Assembly (NCBI GenBank): GCA_038120765.1
Contig: JAYOMI010000087.1
Location: 1 to 14,639 of the forward strand
DNA: 14,639 bases
Direction of reading: 5' to 3'
Source: CAXBCP01 sp038120765
Lineage (GTDB): Bacteria; Pseudomonadota; Alphaproteobacteria; MPNO01; UBA830
Below are positions 13,135 through 14,639 of this stretch, piece after piece; the first letter of the stretch is position 1, and each line of letters begins with the position of its first letter. The position numbers and the translations under genes are program-made. Below the pieces are notes generated by a model. That model made no database searches. It saw nothing but the letters and a program-made list of their open reading frames with translations, and was not told where the DNA came from.

Positions 13135-14639
13135 TCAGGCTCTCAGCTCGTCGCCTTCATCGGACGTAACAGGCTGTTCGTAGCGGTGTATCATCTCCGT
13201 CGGGATAACCTGCCAGAATTTTTCGCGCTCGGTGTTCCAGTGGTTCAGCATCCGCTCGGCGAAAGCAGATTGGGTCTCCCGATGGTGTTCCTCGACGGCG
13301 CGTTTCAGCACGTTTTCCCAATACGATGTCTGTATCCGCTGATAGATGATGGTGTCGTCGTTGGCGTGATCGAAGAAGCTGTCGTCGGAATCGTATACGA
13401 ACGCCATGCCCCCCGTCATGCCGGCGCCGAAATTGTCACCGACCGGGCCCAGGATCACGACGATCCCGTTGGTCATGTATTCGCAGCCGTTCGACCCGCA
13501 GCCCTCGACCACAACCTCGGCGCCGGAATTGCGCACCGCGAAGCGTTCGCCCGCCTGGCCGGCGGCGAACAGCTTGCCGCCGGTTGCGCCGTACAGAACG
13601 GTGTTGCCGATGATCGTGTTTTCGTTCGACTTGCGCGGCGCTGCGGTCGGCGGACGCACCACGATGGTACCGCCCGACAGGCCCTTGCCGACGTAATCGT
13701 TGGCGTCGCCGAACACTTCCAGCTTCAGGCCCTGCACCGCGAATGCACCCAGCGACTGGCCGGCGGAGCCGCGCAGCCGAACCGTAACGTGTCCTGGCTG
13801 CAGACCATTCATGCCGAACCGGCGCGTGATCAGCGACGAGATCTTGGTGCCGATCGCACGCTGCGTGTTGCGGACGTTGTACTGCAGCTGCATCTTTTCG
13901 CCGCCTTCCAGGGCGGATCGTGCGTCTTCGATCATCTGGGCGTCAAGCGTTTCAGGGACCTCGTTGCGGCCCTCGAGTGTGCAGTAATGGGCGCTGTCGC
14001 CGGGATCGGCCTGCACCAGCAACGGATTGAGGTCGAGATCGTCGAGATGCGGACTGCCACGACTGACCTGGGTCAGCAGTTCGGTGTGCCCGATGACTTC
14101 TTCCAGCGACCGCGCGCCGAGCGAAGCGAGAATTTCGCGTACTTCCTCGGCGATGAAGCTGAACAGGTTGACGACTTTCTCCGGCGTGCCGGTGAATTTT
14201 TCGCGTAGCTTTTCGTGCTGGGTGCAGACGCCGACCGGGCAGGTATTCGAATGGCACTGGCGCACCATGATACAGCCCATGGCGATCAGCGACGCGGTGC
14301 CGATGCCGAATTCCTCCGCGCCCAGAATGGCGGCGATGACGACATCGCGACCGGTGCGGAAGCCGCCGTCGGTGCGCAGCACCACCCGGTGGCGAAGCTG
14401 ATTCAGCGTCAGCACCTGATGGACTTCCGACAGCCCCATTTCCCATGGAAGACCGGCATACTTGATCGACGATTGCGGGCTGGCGCCGGTGCCGCCCGAA
14501 TGACCGGACACCAGGATGGTGTCGGCGTGCGCCTTGGCGACGCCGGCGGCGATGGTGCCGATGCCGGTCTGGGACACCAGCTTGTCGCAGACCTTTGCGT
14601 CGGGATTGATCTGCTTCAGATCGTAGATCAGCTGCGCCA
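13135..14639 (-). CDS. gltB: Glutamate synthase large subunit, C-terminal part (runs off window)
   Basis: The C-terminal 500 residues of the large GOGAT subunit, normally about 1,500 residues, open to the window edge. GOGAT makes two glutamates from glutamine and 2-oxoglutarate using reductant passed from the small subunit. The fragment begins inside the FMN/synthase domain (LIYDLKQINPDAK, SGHSGGTGASP, LRTDGGFRTGRDVV), then shows the [3Fe-4S] cysteines in GCIMVRQCHSNTC (coding 14239-14274, C-x5-C-x4-C). The beta-helical GXGXG domain follows (GQSLGAFAVQGLKLEVFGDANDYVGKGLSGGTIVV). The stop is TGA at 13135-13137. No gltD follows; the next gene is fzlA, after a 162-bp GC-rich gap in which I see no firm terminator. 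gltD may lie elsewhere. Confidence 0.97.
   Translation of the reverse strand, partial: AQLIYDLKQINPDAKVCDKLVSQTGIGTIAAGVAKAHADTILVSGHSGGTGASPQSSIKYAGLPWEMGLSEVHQVLTLNQLRHRVVLRTDGGFRTGRDVVIAAILGAEEFGIGTASLIAMGCIMVRQCHSNTCPVGVCTQHEKLREKFTGTPEKVVNLFSFIAEEVREILASLGARSLEEVIGHTELLTQVSRGSPHLDDLDLNPLLVQADPGDSAHYCTLEGRNEVPETLDAQMIEDARSALEGGEKMQLQYNVRNTQRAIGTKISSLITRRFGMNGLQPGHVTVRLRGSAGQSLGAFAVQGLKLEVFGDANDYVGKGLSGGTIVVRPPTAAPRKSNENTIIGNTVLYGATGGKLFAAGQAGERFAVRNSGAEVVVEGCGSNGCEYMTNGIVVILGPVGDNFGAGMTGGMAFVYDSDDSFFDHANDDTIIYQRIQTSYWENVLKRAVEEHHRETQSAFAERMLNHWNTEREKFWQVIPTEMIHRYEQPVTSDEGDELRA

Noticed and set aside
13186..14208. A 340-codon plus-strand open frame opposite gltB
   Set aside because: gltB is unambiguous on the minus strand; the plus frame has no domain and the composition expected of a codon-phase shadow.

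Overview
The window looks like ordinary, densely coded chromosome from a GC-rich alphaproteobacterium, probably Rhodospirillales-like. The evidence is gene content: a CHCC zinc-finger protein related to mitochondrial NDUFS6, a GST-fold protein closely resembling the Caulobacter division factor FzlA, a bacterial homologue of mitochondrial ABHD10, and GltB-type glutamate synthase. I see no phage gene, transposase, integrase, CRISPR array or plasmid function. I found no convincing new multi-gene system; the novelty is in regulation and local architecture.

Layout. A tRNA-Arg(CCG) gene lies at 27-103 (minus) behind a good sigma70-type promoter. A minus-strand pair follows: a YadG-like ABC ATPase (1204-2232) overlapping by GTGA a lipoprotein alpha/beta hydrolase (194-1207). 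The zinc-finger gene (2335-2523, plus) converges on infC (2615-3151, minus) across a perfect 12-bp hairpin. Upstream of infC, all on the minus strand, are thrS (3291-5216), a GT9 glycosyltransferase (5260-6189) and a GT4 glycosyltransferase (6186-7376); the two transferases overlap by ATGA. The ABHD10-like hydrolase (7395-8180, plus) diverges from the GT4 gene and meets an SDR-family gene (8177-9052, minus) at one shared CTAG. A secreted TPR protein (9113-9934, plus) faces a malonyl-CoA decarboxylase gene, matA (9996-11312, minus). matA diverges from a GntR/FCD regulator, the likely matR (11564-12277, plus). Next come the fzlA-like gene (12304-12972, minus) and the 3' third of gltB (13135 to the window end, minus).

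How the genes work together. thrS and infC form a translation block; infC appears to start at a non-canonical AUC codon behind a strong Shine-Dalgarno, which fits IF3 autoregulation. The GT4/GT9 pair probably acts in LPS or other envelope glycan assembly. matA and matR form a self-contained malonyl-CoA disposal module: their 250-bp intergenic region holds a 28-bp AT-rich inverted repeat whose two ends are also plausible -35 hexamers of divergent promoters, so a bound regulator could control both genes. No malonyl-CoA synthetase or malonate transporter gene lies beside them here.

No stretch longer than about 300 bases lacks a gene. The largest gaps are matA-matR (11313-11563), gltB-fzlA (12973-13134, GC-rich, nothing firm beyond a possible -10) and thrS-infC (3152-3290).
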